NCBI GenBank assembly: GCA_936440205.1
Contig: OW387133.1
Coordinates: 49,006,374 to 49,070,373, forward strand
Direction of reading: 5' to 3'
From: Lepidonotus clava
Taxonomy: Eukaryota; Annelida; Polychaeta; Phyllodocida; Polynoidae
DNA: 64,000 nucleotides
Below, piece after piece: positions 45,101 to 51,241 of the stretch. The translations under genes were made by a program, and so were the position numbers. The notes beneath the pieces are model-generated. The model saw only the letters and a program-made list of their open reading frames with translations. It ran no database searches and was not told where the DNA came from. Each line of letters opens with the position of its first letter. Position 1 is the first letter of the stretch.

Positions 45101-46422
45101 GAAGTCAGCGCGCCAGCGTTCCCGGAAGGAACGCTCGAGGGAGCCGACGGAAATGAGTTTAACAGGAAGTAAGGTGGACTTTGTCGATGCGACAGGCGAC
45201 AAACTCAGAGATCGCGAGCGCCAACGGAAGACGCGCGAGTATGACTCGTCGCGAGCGACGAGCGCGTTGCCCCCGCCGGAACCGGAAGAGGAGGCGGGCG
45301 ACGAGTATGCGCCCTTGACGAGCCGGACGCTGACGACGATGTCGTCGATGGACCTGGAGCTGCCGGCGGAGACGCCGAGTCAGGCCACGACGTTGCCATA
45401 CCAGGGCGACGGCAGCTCGATGCAGGCGGCGTCGACGGTGTACCAGAGGGACCACAAGACGCGGTCATCTGGGTACCGGCCTGAGTCGCCCGAGTGGGAG
45501 GACGAGGACCTGGACAGAACCACCGTCTCCAGGGGCACCAGTAGAGGTAAGCAATGCACTCGATGAGACCAAGGTTTCGTGTTTTTTCCTTCGCTAATGT
45601 AGATCTATATTTCGGTTCAATATATCGAATTACCTATCTTCATTTGAAAATCACCGCCACGGCCACGGCGGAACCATGGGGGAGGGGTGCGGCGCCCCCT
45701 CCCTTTTTAAATGTAGGCCTAACATTATTTTGGCCAAGAAGTAATTAGCCTAAGGGTAAAATAAGCGCGCCCTTTTCAAGCGCGCCCTTTTCAAAATGAT
45801 GGATCCGCAGGTGTTTGCAGTTTAGATCTACTTTAAACATGAGTTTCGCTGAATAAGTGAGGATGAGCTTTATCAATCTTGTTTATTCATGCTTTTTTAC
45901 CCATAGTTTACAAATTTGAAAAGGTTTTCTTCCAGTTGTCTCTTTTAAAGACAACATGCAATATCATTATTCGAAAGCCATACGTGCCTAGGCCCTATAG
46001 GCCCTATGTAATATGGGGCGTTGCTTGACGGTTTCTTTTATTTCGCTGGGTGATCTGAAAGTTTAGGGTTGACGTAGGCCTATATATGTAGGCTTCAAAG
46101 ACAGAAAGGGGCATACTATCTACTATAGGTTGTTCTAGTATAAAAATGCGGGTTTTTTTCCCATGAAAAAGAAAGGGGAGGATGGTTTGAAATGTCTCTT
46201 CTGATTCCAAATACATGTAGCCTAGATGGAAGTAATATTCTATACAGAAAGAACGTTTGGAGTTTCTGTGCATCTACTTATGATAATCTAATTCTTGTCT
46301 TTGCAGACACGTATCGCAATTTGGATCCTGTATCAAAACGTCGCCTAGAAAGCAAGAAAAATAAACTCTATAAGAAACTACAACAGAATATAGTTAAAAA
46401 ACGATACGACAAGATTCACTGA
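15388..46422 (+). CDS. Giant ankyrin-repeat protein with Lys/Glu-rich extension (long form)
   Basis: Predicted exons: 15388-15489, 16788-17043, 17448-17681, 19051-19321, 19876-20009, 20285-20445, 20754-26745, 27076-27128, 29605-29697, 30691-30988, 32572-32766, 38466-38492, 40340-40516, 43537-44100, 44851-45546 and 46307-46422. All joins keep phase and give 3122 aa. Residues 1-405 hold about 12 ankyrin repeats (GKTALHYSV, GRTPAHCAAAKG, GRTCLHIAAL), which act as protein-binding scaffolds. Residues 410-2200 are Lys/Glu/Pro-rich, with PKKKKK runs and Ala/Gly patches, and are probably disordered. Later exons encode basic and acidic patches and a poly-His tract. The ankyrin part loosely resembles inversin, but no IQ motif was seen. 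The start is the first in-frame ATG after TGA at 15340. I cannot name the gene; function is unknown. Confidence 0.8.
15523..15682. mobile_element. Non-autonomous DNA transposon, 5-bp TSD TATTG
   Basis: Ends are cagtggcaaatcc at the left and ggatccgcctctg at the right, an imperfect terminal inverted repeat. It is flanked on both sides by TATTG, a 5-bp target duplication. It lies in intron 1 of the ankyrin gene. CAG...CTG ends with a 5-bp duplication are compatible with hAT-like elements; that assignment is inference. Confidence 0.65.
15708..15882. mobile_element. Non-autonomous DNA transposon, 5-bp TSD GCAGG
   Basis: Terminal inverted repeat cagtggcggatccag / ctggatccgcccctg, flanked by GCAGG on both sides. 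It lies 25 bases after the 15523-15682 element and shares its ends. It has internal G and C homopolymer runs and no coding capacity. Confidence 0.7.
15883..16787. other. Rest of ankyrin gene intron 1
   Basis: Non-coding. It contains several scattered aggcctata words, the short repeat typical of this genome, and ends in a good pyrimidine-rich acceptor (ctctcccccttcag). Nothing else is seen. Confidence 0.5.
16788..17043 (+). CDS. Ankyrin gene exon 2
   Basis: Residues 35-120. Ankyrin repeats 2 to 4 are recognisable by GKTALHYSV, GYTPLQLATIAGN and GHTPAHWVT. The exon is markedly GC-rich compared with its introns. It leaves one base of the next codon. Confidence 0.85.
17448..17681 (+). CDS. Ankyrin gene exon 3
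   Basis: Residues 120-198. The end of repeat 4, repeat 5 (ARPMHYAAQ, with an insert of about 12 residues after it) and the start of repeat 6 (RSPLLWAAS). Phase 1 on both sides, GC-rich. The 404-base intron before it holds nothing notable. Confidence 0.85.
17744..18040. repeat. Degenerate tandem repeat of about 33 bp in intron 3
   Basis: Units resemble gaccttttattgtcctaagg followed by cattcatttgat. About nine diverged copies follow one another within 300 bases, starting some 60 bases after exon 3. Spacing varies because of small indels. Confidence 0.65.
18041..19050. other. Rest of ankyrin gene intron 3
   Basis: AT-rich intron sequence without a supported gene or clear repeat. It ends in acceptor atttgtgcag. 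Confidence 0.5.
19051..19321 (+). CDS. Ankyrin gene exon 4
   Basis: Residues 198-288. Repeats 6 end, 7 (GLTALHCCASKGF), 8 (GCTPIFYSVTLGH) and the start of repeat 9. The donor gtgagt interrupts the Thr codon of the GRTPAH motif, which the next exon completes. Confidence 0.85.
19442..19590. mobile_element. Inverted-repeat element remnant in intron 4
   Basis: Left end ggggcggatgaagggtttctg, with interior gggttagcat and ggctaaatactgaaac, matches the 14631-14745 copy. It contains 13 G in a row. It is a decayed non-autonomous element of the family whose ends resemble those at 15708. Confidence 0.5.
19876..20009 (+). CDS. Ankyrin gene exon 5
   Basis: Residues 288-333. Completes repeat 9 (GRTPAHCAAAKGSLDQVKLL) and starts repeat 10 (GEYPIHEASLARKT). 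Good acceptor tttccag and donor gtaagt. Confidence 0.85.
20285..20445 (+). CDS. Ankyrin gene exon 6
   Basis: Residues 333-386. End of repeat 10 and repeat 11 (GRTCLHIAALTNNLVLCKKL). Phase 0 at the 3' end, donor gtatgt. The 308-base intron that follows shows nothing notable. Confidence 0.85.
20754..26745 (+). CDS. Ankyrin gene exon 7: 6-kb charged exon
   Basis: One uninterrupted frame of 5992 bases, residues 387-2384. It opens with a last ankyrin-like repeat (LTAYDAAKLKNYNETAEYL). It then runs through PEVK-like Glu/Lys/Pro repeats, 20-residue PKKKKK units (22770-23031), Ala/Gly patches, a 465-base tandem duplication (about 23963-24890) and three copies of a DYxxP motif. The last 250 residues are GC-richer and less repetitive (26000-26745), ending in a helical-looking Leu/Lys segment. 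A donor gtaaga at 26746 fits the phase of the next exon. If unspliced, the frame would stop at 26763-26765. Confidence 0.85.
21177..21310 (+). repeat. 15-bp coding tandem repeat (EEKPT / EEKAA)
   Basis: Within exon 7, five-residue units EEKAA, EEKAT and EEKPT repeat about eight times in frame. The unit length keeps the reading frame, so expansion or loss would change length without breaking the protein. Confidence 0.85.
22770..23031 (+). repeat. 60-bp coding tandem repeat with PKKKKK
   Basis: Four to five 20-residue units, each with PKKKKK then EGEQGEDKEG-like acidic residues and a Ser or Thr before the next Pro. The Lys runs look like monopartite nuclear localisation signals, but Lys runs are common throughout this protein, so that is only a possibility. 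Confidence 0.8.
23963..24890 (+). repeat. Internal 465-bp tandem duplication in exon 7
   Basis: Two adjacent units of about 155 residues align throughout. GTKDAAE at 23963 pairs with GTKDSAE at 24428, and further shared blocks are KKAKGDKSTEE, LVGEGAID, KESEQAGKGDP and GALLAGA. The copies keep the frame and differ by scattered substitutions, implying a moderately recent duplication. Confidence 0.85.
27076..27128 (+). CDS. Ankyrin gene exon 8
   Basis: Residues 2384-2401, EIVAQAEADEKALRSGRQ after joining to exon 7. Short exon with acceptor tattcag and donor gtctgt, phase 1 to phase 0. It continues the helical character of the end of exon 7. Confidence 0.65.
27232..27383. mobile_element. Small foldback element in intron 8
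   Basis: Arms agccattgaggt and acctcaatggct are perfect inverted repeats. The match continues inward imperfectly through taaaggtaatg-like sequence. The total of about 150 bases suits a small non-autonomous element. Target duplication is unclear. Confidence 0.5.
27384..29604. other. Rest of ankyrin gene intron 8
   Basis: Mostly AT-rich. A GC-richer patch at about 28250-28420 is open on both strands but has no clear splice signals or recognisable protein; it may be a repeat fragment. Nothing else is supported. Confidence 0.45.
29605..29697 (+). CDS. Ankyrin gene exon 9, acidic
   Basis: Residues 2402-2432, starting ELRADSPVEDDLYDDELFDD: a very acidic patch with Ser and Thr that could be phosphorylated. 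Phase 0 on both sides. The acceptor (attcatatag) has a weak pyrimidine tract and the donor is gtatga, so this exon may be alternative. Confidence 0.6.
29698..30690. other. Ankyrin gene intron 9
   Basis: AT-rich, no repeat or gene recognised. It ends in a strong pyrimidine-rich acceptor (tttctacttctag). Confidence 0.5.
30691..30988 (+). CDS. Ankyrin gene exon 10
   Basis: Residues 2433-2532. Begins EDADRRGKWDEEDSIGSTPR, Ser/Arg/Lys-rich. An internal gtaagtg at 30709 is a second donor-like site that would shorten the exon to 18 bases and shift the phase. The main donor is gtattg at 30989. Confidence 0.75.
30989..32571. other. Ankyrin gene intron 10
   Basis: Non-coding, with a run of 17-18 C at 31418-31434. 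No gene or element recognised. It ends in acceptor ccctcctcctccag. Confidence 0.5.
32572..32766 (+). CDS. Ankyrin gene exon 11
   Basis: Residues 2532-2597, with RTDLSLRREADSRNTENSL and a basic RRSKSYSDSK stretch. GC-rich in an AT-rich setting. The donor gtgagt leaves phase 1, which both alternative downstream exons accept. Confidence 0.8.
33868..34036. mobile_element. Foldback element in intron 11
   Basis: Nested imperfect inverted repeats. The outer arms are ggtcgctaatcattgtgtaat and attacttactgattagtgac. The inner arms are taattagtgattccatctgcc (33911 on) and ggcagatagaatcgctaatca (33980 on). Probably a decayed small DNA transposon. Confidence 0.5.
34679..34711. repeat. CTG/TTG trinucleotide repeat
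   Basis: About ten Gln-codon-like triplets when read on the - strand (CAG/CAA). Intronic, no coding role seen. Confidence 0.7.
35909..36108 (+). CDS. Ankyrin gene alternative last exon (short form)
   Basis: 66 codons starting DRAKQPKPVIDVSKNP, then a basic, charged helix-like tail and TAG at 36106-36108. Acceptor tgcatttcag. It is skipped in the long form. Confidence 0.7.
36442..36487 (+). promoter_or_regulatory. Poly(A) signals of the short form
   Basis: Two AATAAA hexamers at 36442-36447 and 36482-36487, about 335 and 375 bases after the stop at 36108. Confidence 0.6.
36488..38465. other. Non-coding stretch between alternative 3' exons
   Basis: AT-rich. No gene, element or array recognised. 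It is intron in the long form and lies downstream of the short form. Confidence 0.5.
38466..38492 (+). CDS. Ankyrin gene 27-base microexon (long form)
   Basis: Encodes DTSEIRPRH plus the first base of the next codon. It has a good acceptor (gttttctttattacag) and donor (gtatgtg), and enters and leaves in phase 1, so including or skipping it keeps the frame. Its small size makes it easy for gene finders to miss. Confidence 0.6.
38493..40095. other. Ankyrin gene intron after the microexon
   Basis: AT-rich; nothing recognised up to the foldback element at 40096. Confidence 0.45.
40096..40266. mobile_element. GGGGCC-ended foldback element
   Basis: Terminal inverted repeat ggggccttccattaagtacg / acttaatggaaggcccc, 171 bases, with a G run inside. 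Its ends resemble the element at 51069-51241. Flanks ctggtgag and ctgatgcg agree at 6 of 8 bases, a possible decayed 8-bp target duplication as in hAT elements. Confidence 0.65.
40340..40516 (+). CDS. Ankyrin gene exon 13 (long form)
   Basis: Residues 2606-2665. Trp/Arg-rich: GTWNWQAAMNNAKSR, MFRWDKQRRSEWEQL. GC-rich, phase 1 on both sides, donor gtgagc. The acceptor tract is weak but the composition is clearly coding. Confidence 0.75.
40517..41195. other. Start of the intron after exon 13
   Basis: Non-coding AT-rich DNA with no recognised feature before the foldback element at 41196. Confidence 0.45.
41196..41436. mobile_element. Foldback element with 45-bp arms
   Basis: Left arm 41196-41242 includes cccatatcttcgtaactgat and ttggctaatcaggg. 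Its near-perfect reverse complement is at 41391-41436. The loop is AT-rich and not coding. The size and long arms suit a non-autonomous DNA transposon. Confidence 0.7.
41437..43216. other. Middle of the intron before exon 14
   Basis: AT-rich and non-coding; no repeat recognised. Confidence 0.45.
43217..43452. mobile_element. TATAGAC-ended inverted-repeat element, copy 1
   Basis: Begins tatagacgttgtgcagatga and ends gcacaaggtctata, a terminal inverted repeat of about 14 to 19 bases. Its 3' third (gtggtcaccaaaactctgtga) is also shared with copy 2 at 49741. No coding capacity. Probable non-autonomous DNA transposon. Confidence 0.7.
43537..44100 (+). CDS. Ankyrin gene exon 14, with poly-His tract
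   Basis: Residues 2665-2853. Starts ERAHLGAGLASIAEADEARD (helical) and then contains DHHHHQHHHHHP. The rest is rich in Pro, Ser, Arg and Thr. GC-rich. The acceptor ends in caaag rather than cag. Donor gtaagt. Confidence 0.75.
44101..44850. other. Ankyrin gene intron after exon 14
   Basis: Non-coding; contains several aggcctata words and nothing else recognised. Confidence 0.5.
44851..45546 (+). CDS. Ankyrin gene exon 15
   Basis: Residues 2853-3085. A Met/Ser-rich start (RTSMNSMLSSASFNEG), then an Arg/Lys-rich stretch (ERRRRRKRRKSARQRSRKER, near residue 2930) that could act as a nuclear or nucleic-acid-binding signal, then a Pro/Glu/Thr/Ser-rich acidic end. GC-rich, phase 1 on both sides. 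Confidence 0.8.
45547..46306. other. Ankyrin gene last intron
   Basis: Contains a remnant near 45655-45800 with G/C-rich ends (cggcgccccctccc, gatggatccgcagg) reminiscent of the ggatccgc element family. The rest is unremarkable. Confidence 0.45.
46307..46422 (+). CDS. Ankyrin gene last exon (long form)
   Basis: Residues 3085-3122, a basic helix-like tail beginning DTYRNLDPVSKRRLESKK and ending at TGA 46420-46422. Acceptor gtctttgcag. Confidence 0.75.
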
Positions 46423-46857
46423 GAGGAATGTTTATATAATGTTTTAACATGCATGTATATATGTACAATTATGTATTTTGCGTCGTTGGAATCGATGATT
46501 TACGCAGACGCGCAGATGATAATATTTGCAAGAAATGACTCCAATGACACAAAAAAACCTGCTTAATAGCATATAGGCTACGTAATTTTCTATTTCATTT
46601 CTGTTTTAATCACCTATAATAGAATATACGACGACTTGTTAGTCTTTCTGTTATTTATTGGTATTGGAGCATGAAAGTATTGAAAACTTCAAACAATCTA
46701 TGTAACCACAATATAAAGGTGGCTAACAACTAAAACACCTGTCAGTCATAGGAGAAGAATTCATGGAAAATCAGTATTGTAGTATAGGTATGGCACCTGT
46801 ACATTTGTATATACTATTTAGTTAAATGTATCGATGATCGATACAAAATGCTTTGTT

Positions 46858-46863
46858 AATAAA
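46858..46863 (+). promoter_or_regulatory. Poly(A) signal of the long form
   Basis: AATAAA about 435 bases after the stop at 46422. Further AATAAA words occur near 46970 and 46993. Confidence 0.5.
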
Positions 46864-46870
46864 TGTTGAC

Positions 46871-46956
46871 GTTTATTGAGGAGTACGTGTTTAGAAATCA
46901 TTTCATAGCTATTGTTTATTGAGGAGTACGTGTTTAGAAATCATTTCATAGCTAAT
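46871..46956. repeat. 43-bp perfect tandem duplication
   Basis: The 43-base unit starting gtttattgaggagtacgtgt occurs twice in direct succession (46871-46913, 46914-46956) and differs only in the last bases. It lies just after the likely poly(A) signal. Confidence 0.9.
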
Positions 46957-47821
46957 GTATTATTTACTAATAAACCTTCACAAATCAGTTGTAATAAAAC
47001 ATAAAGAAACATTTCAAATTTGCTGGAATTATATTATTAAATAGAAATGAACAATGTTTTCTAAATGCATTTTTGTTACAAATTAATTCAATGATTGGCT
47101 TATTGGCATTGTAAATCTTTATTAAAGTGCAACCTTACAGAACGGGATGTCTAATGGTACAAATAAAGTGATAGACTTCTCGATGAAAAACTTTCAGTCT
47201 GCGTGTTCACTGCTTTATTTTATTCTCCTTTGTGCTTACCATTTAAGATATTGACGACTGCAAATTTTGTCGCACCATCAATCAAAGAAATAGAATATTG
47301 GAGCCGACATTCCTTACCAATCTCATGGCATATTCCAACAAGAGAAATATAATTTTTACCTTTATTTAACGTATACCCTGAAATAAAAATAAATAATGCA
47401 CAAGAAGAACGTTCGAAAATTAAGCTCTTTATTTGCAGGTATTAATGTACACTGATAAAAAAAGGAAAGTACATATTTTAAGATACAATTATCTTGACCC
47501 ATACTCTCGTACCTTGTTAGGTTAGTAAGTAAATAAGAAGTTTGTAATGATGAGTGTCTTCTGATTAGCGATTCCCCCTAGTAGTCTCTCTTTGAGGCTA
47601 TGCCACTCCTGCACCATAATAACCGCTTTTATTAAGGACAAAGGTTCCAACCATGAGACACTCATCATAACATTCTGATCGCCCTACTACTTCTAAAATG
47701 ATGTCCGTTTGCATGTTCCAGTCTACATACTGAACTTACTTCAAGTCATACCATGAACCAGCAAAATATAGGCTGCTACCAGGCTGTCCATCTGGTTGCT
47801 GTTTTGTTATACTGCTAAAAA
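46957..47821. other. Intergenic DNA after the ankyrin gene
   Basis: AT-rich. A weak inverted repeat with arms atgatgagtgtc (about 47539) and gacactcatcat (about 47660) suggests a decayed foldback element. No gene is seen. Confidence 0.4.
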
Positions 47822-47955
47822 GGACCAGCAAACTACAGGTCATGACACCATCCTTTAGTTCCCCTCTCATCCTCTATGTGGCTTCATAGTGTAAGGGCTA
47901 GCAACCCCACTTCCAAACCCAAAGTTTGTAGGTTCAAATCCTGAAAGAGTTTGTC
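47822..47955 (+). mobile_element. tRNA-like SINE
   Basis: Contains a B-box-like ggttcaaatcc at 47931-47941 and an A-box-like tggcttcatagtg about 50 bases upstream, the internal RNA polymerase III promoter layout of tRNA-derived SINEs. The first 91 bases recur at 48792-48882. It does not fold as a standard tRNA gene by eye. Confidence 0.5.
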
Positions 47956-48319
47956 ATTGCCAGTGTTTCTCAGCCTGGCGAAGCTACTTGTTGGTGGCTA
48001 AAATAACCAATTGACGATGAAAGCCTTTGCTATGGCACAAAACGTGTTCAGTTTCTTATTGTTCTTCATATAATAAAGCATTTTTCTATTTAGACAAAAA
48101 ATCATCAACAATAGCCTAAGCTTTAACACGTGATATATCAGCTGTCATTCATCTGACCAACGGCCTAATTTTAATGCTGTTGTTTCAGTGTATGGGTGTT
48201 TGGGTCATCGGTGCCTCATCCTAATCCCCCTTGGTCAATGTGTGTTCAACTTCTTACCACTGGTCAGTTGCTGTACCCTTTGCCATGATGCACGGACTTT
48301 TGCATTCCATGTGTACATA

Positions 48320-48559
48320 CAAACTACATGTATGTTCCCTGGGAAGGGGCCAGTATGCTCCGGAACAGCCCAGGCGCTCAGGGCCGCCCCACAGACCAGT
48401 CTGGCCCTGGCTGGGCCCAACTTGGATAACTGCGCCTATACTCGGCCTCTGAGGTGTGCTGGCCAGCCTAGGCCTCTTTCTATGGAAAGGGACCCCTACC
48501 CTTTTGATATTCTTAGGATGGAAAGAGCAGATGACTTGTGGTATAAAAGAATCATTTAA
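48320..48559 (+). other. GC-richer open segment, unassigned
   Basis: An open frame ends at TAA 48557-48559 after MERDPYPFDILRMERADDLW. A tttcag acceptor-like site lies at 48183-48188. The peptide is not recognised and the other strand is open too, so this may be a gene fragment or chance. Confidence 0.2.
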
Positions 48560-48791
48560 CCCTTTCACTGCCAGATATATCATAATATAAATTATATTTA
48601 CTGAAATGTTGCCCAAAATACAAAAGTTAGTGCACAAATTCCCTAAAACTCAAATTTAGTTTAGATTCTTCGGATGAAAAGCTTTTTTCAATAATTTTGA
48701 TCTAAACATTCCAAATGTTGGCATTGTGCCAATATGGCAAATTTCTTGTGTGGAGTAATTGTTCGTACCAGCGTAATTTGCAGGTTACCAT

Positions 48792-48882
48792 GGACCAGCA
48801 AACTACAGGTCATGACACCATCCTTTAGTTCCCCTCTCATCCTCTATGTGGCTTCGTAGTGTAAGGGCTAGCAACCCCACTT
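48792..48882 (+). mobile_element. Partial second copy of the SINE
   Basis: 91 bases match 47822-47912 with one substitution (cttcgtagt for cttcatagt). The B-box half is missing, so this copy is 3'-truncated or the shared segment is itself a module. Confidence 0.6.
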
Positions 48883-49199
48883 ATGTTTCCAACGGGAGAG
48901 CAATAGAGATCGAGCCTAAAATAATAACTATAGGTGCCTGCATTACATTTATTAATCTAGAATAAAAAGCGAATTGTCTGTAAGTGGGTATCACCCGACG
49001 TGCGACCACATGTGACCAGGTAAGAATTGAATTTTCCCTCTCTTACCTCTGTTTGGTACCATGCGGCCCTGTCTCTTAGTAACAATACAAAGGTACCGAC
49101 CATCAGAGGGCCTTAACTTTTCAGGGAAAGAAATTGATTCATCAATATAAAAACGGATTGTCCCTTGGAATAAAGTATAGGGGGTATAGATATATAGTT
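48883..49199. other. Intergenic DNA, nothing recognised
   Basis: Short AT-rich stretch between the SINE fragment and the Gly/Ser minisatellite. Confidence 0.4.
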
Positions 49200-49203
49200 A
49201 CGG

Positions 49204-49640
49204 TATTGCCACTGGAGCCGCTGGAGCCAGCAGAGCCGCCGGAACCGCCAGAGCCGCCAGACCCAACGGAGCTGCTGGAACCACCAGAGCCGCCGTAACC
49301 ACCAGAGCAGCCATTACCACAGGAGCTGCTGGAACCACCAGAGCCGCCGTAACCACCAGAGCAGCCATTACCATAGGAGCTGCTGGAACCACCAGAGCCG
49401 CTGTAACCACCGGAGCAGCCATTACCACAGGAGCCACCAGAACCACAGGAGCTGCCATAACCACCAGAGCCACTAGAACCACTTGAGTCACTGGAACCAC
49501 CGGAGCCATCAGAATCACCAGAGCCATCAGAATCACCAGAGCCGCCAGAACCACCGGTGTCACCAGAACCACAGGTGCCGAAAGAACCACCAGAGCCACT
49601 GGAACCACTGGTGCTGCTGGAACCACTGGTGGTTCACAGC
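49204..49640 (-). repeat. Minisatellite, Gly/Ser-coding on the - strand
   Basis: 9-base words such as gagccgcca build the array. At about 49265-49430 they form three copies of a 54-base unit. One - strand frame is open throughout about 145 codons and reads Gly/Ser-rich with regular Cys, Tyr and Asn (SCGNGCSGGYGGSGGSSS). A TGA lies immediately upstream and no start or splice site is obvious. It is either a simple repeat or a former exon. Confidence 0.75.
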
Positions 49641-49740
49641 TCCTTGGAGCTGTTGTTTCAGTCTATGATAAACCTCTGGACAGTTCACAACAAATGCCTT
49701 ATCACTGAAAAGCCTATCCTGGCTATTGTTAAGCGAGGCC

Positions 49741-50002
49741 TATAGACGTTGTGCAGATGACGTCATGCCTCTAAAAATAGGCAGGACGCCATATTGGTGG
49801 TCAATCAAAAATCCTTTCTAAAACATTTTGAAGATCTATATTTTGAGAAAAATCACTTCACATTATCTCATTGAATCATGGTATACAACTTTAATCATTT
49901 AGATGTTATAAATTTCTGTTCTTTTTATAGCCATGTGGTATTGAGAACCACGTGGCGATCACCAAAATCTGGTCACGTGACCACATCTGCACAAGGTCTA
50001 TA
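49741..50002. mobile_element. TATAGAC-ended inverted-repeat element, copy 2
   Basis: Begins tatagacgttgtgcagatga and ends catctgcacaaggtctata, a 19-base terminal inverted repeat with one mismatch. It is the better-preserved relative of the 43217 copy. Imperfect 17-base flanking repeats, ctggctattgttaag and ctggctatagttaag, lie on either side. Confidence 0.75.
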
Positions 50003-50021
50003 CTGGCTATAGTTAAGGCTA

Positions 50022-50910
50022 TTTTTTTTTTTTTTTTTATTCAGGAAAGTTTATACAGTCCGAGCTTCAGCAAATATAAATGCTGATTTTCTAGCTCTGC
50101 CTGTCCATCGGCAGTACCTTTTATGTTCAGATTGTTGCTGTACATGTAATCAATTGCTTGTATCTCTACAATCCATACAAATATCAGTGAAATATTCTCA
50201 TACAATTCTTCCAATTGTAAACATAAGGGAATTTACACAATACATTCAATTATACAATTTTAGGTGCTTCAAGTCCTTATACAATTTCTAGTTTTTGGAG
50301 GGATCAATACATTTCCGCTAGTCCTACATTTAAACATTATTATTTAACAAATAGCGGGGGCTTGAAAAGCCCAGCAGCAACATGCTTCTTAACCATATTC
50401 TTAAAACATTTCAAAGTATCAATTTTCTGTGTACTCTCAGGCAATTTACTCCATAAAGAACTACCCAAGTAATAAGGGGAGCTAAATGTTTGTGCTAATC
50501 TGGGTACCTTTAATTTGAAGTTAATTTTCCTGGAACCCCTCCTATATACCCTATCTTCCTCAATCTGTTCTTCAAAATCTAGTTCCTTCGATCTCTTGTA
50601 CATAAGGCAAAGCAAGTGAATTATTCTCCTACTTTTTAATTCAGGCAACTGACTCCTAATGTGTAGTTCATCTTTAGACAAATCTTGACCCACATATACT
50701 TTTCTTAATGCTTTCACCTGCTGACCTTGCAGCTTTTTAAGTTTGTCTTCAGGTAGTAGGTTCAGGTAGAAGTCATTATAGTCAATAATAGGCAGAATCG
50801 TTGATTTATATAAATTGTAAGAGCAGTTCGATCATTTATGTACCCCCTAATCCTACCTAAGGTTCTAATTTTGACTGCCAAGGTGGCCATAAGATGATTA
50901 TATTTTATGA
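50022..50910 (-). mobile_element. 5'-truncated LINE (CR1/Jockey-like), - strand
   Basis: A T run at 50022-50038 is the poly(A) tail. About 300 bases of 3' UTR follow, then the C-terminal end of a reverse-transcriptase ORF ending at 50340-50342. It contains typical late-RT sequence: KIRTLGRIRGYI, ILPIIDYNDF, RRIIHLLCLMYKRS and LGSSLWSKLPEST. The ORF has a one-base frame shift around 50810-50830, between the GRIRGYI and ILPIIDY parts. The 5' end is lost near 50910, so the element is dead. The clade is inferred from memory of family motifs. Confidence 0.7.
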
Positions 50911-51068
50911 TTATATATGTTACCTAACAATAAACGGTTTTCGTGACATAGTGCATTACCTTTTAGTAGATTGGCTTATCCTTAATTGGCTAGTGGTAAT
51001 TGGATAACATCTATATTACTAGTATTTAAGCAAACTTTAGGCTAAGTCAACAGGACAACTGCTGAGAA
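50911..51068. other. Intergenic DNA
   Basis: Short AT-rich spacer between the LINE and the GGGGCC-ended element. Confidence 0.4.
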
Positions 51069-51241
51069 GGGGCCATCCATAAATGACGTCATGCGCCGGG
51101 GGGGGGGGGGTCCAGGCCCCTATACATTTCTATAGTAAAAGCATGACGAAGGGGGGGGGGGGGGGGGGGGAGGGGGGGGGGGGGGGGGGGGGGGGGTCAA
51201 AAATGGTCAAAAATAGCATGACGTCATTTATGGACGGCCCC
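51069..51241. mobile_element. GGGGCC-ended foldback element, G-rich core
   Basis: Terminal inverted repeat ggggccatccataaatgacg / tcatttatggacggcccc of about 26 bases. The core is almost pure G for about 90 bases and its exact length is likely unreliable in an assembly. The ends resemble the 40096 element. Confidence 0.7.

Noticed and set aside
38466-46422. A separate gene for the distal ankyrin-gene exons
   Set aside because: All junctions are phase 1 and fit the upstream exon 11; no start codon with a promoter-like region is seen between 36200 and 40340. It is kept as an alternative under the 3'-end finding.
47871-47955. Functional tRNA gene
   Set aside because: The A- and B-box words are present but a proper cloverleaf with paired acceptor stem is not visible, and the head is repeated as in a SINE.
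51140-51196. Long G tract as a G-quadruplex regulatory site
   Set aside because: It is the core of a foldback element, and homopolymer length is unreliable in assemblies; no evidence ties it to ZRANB3 control.
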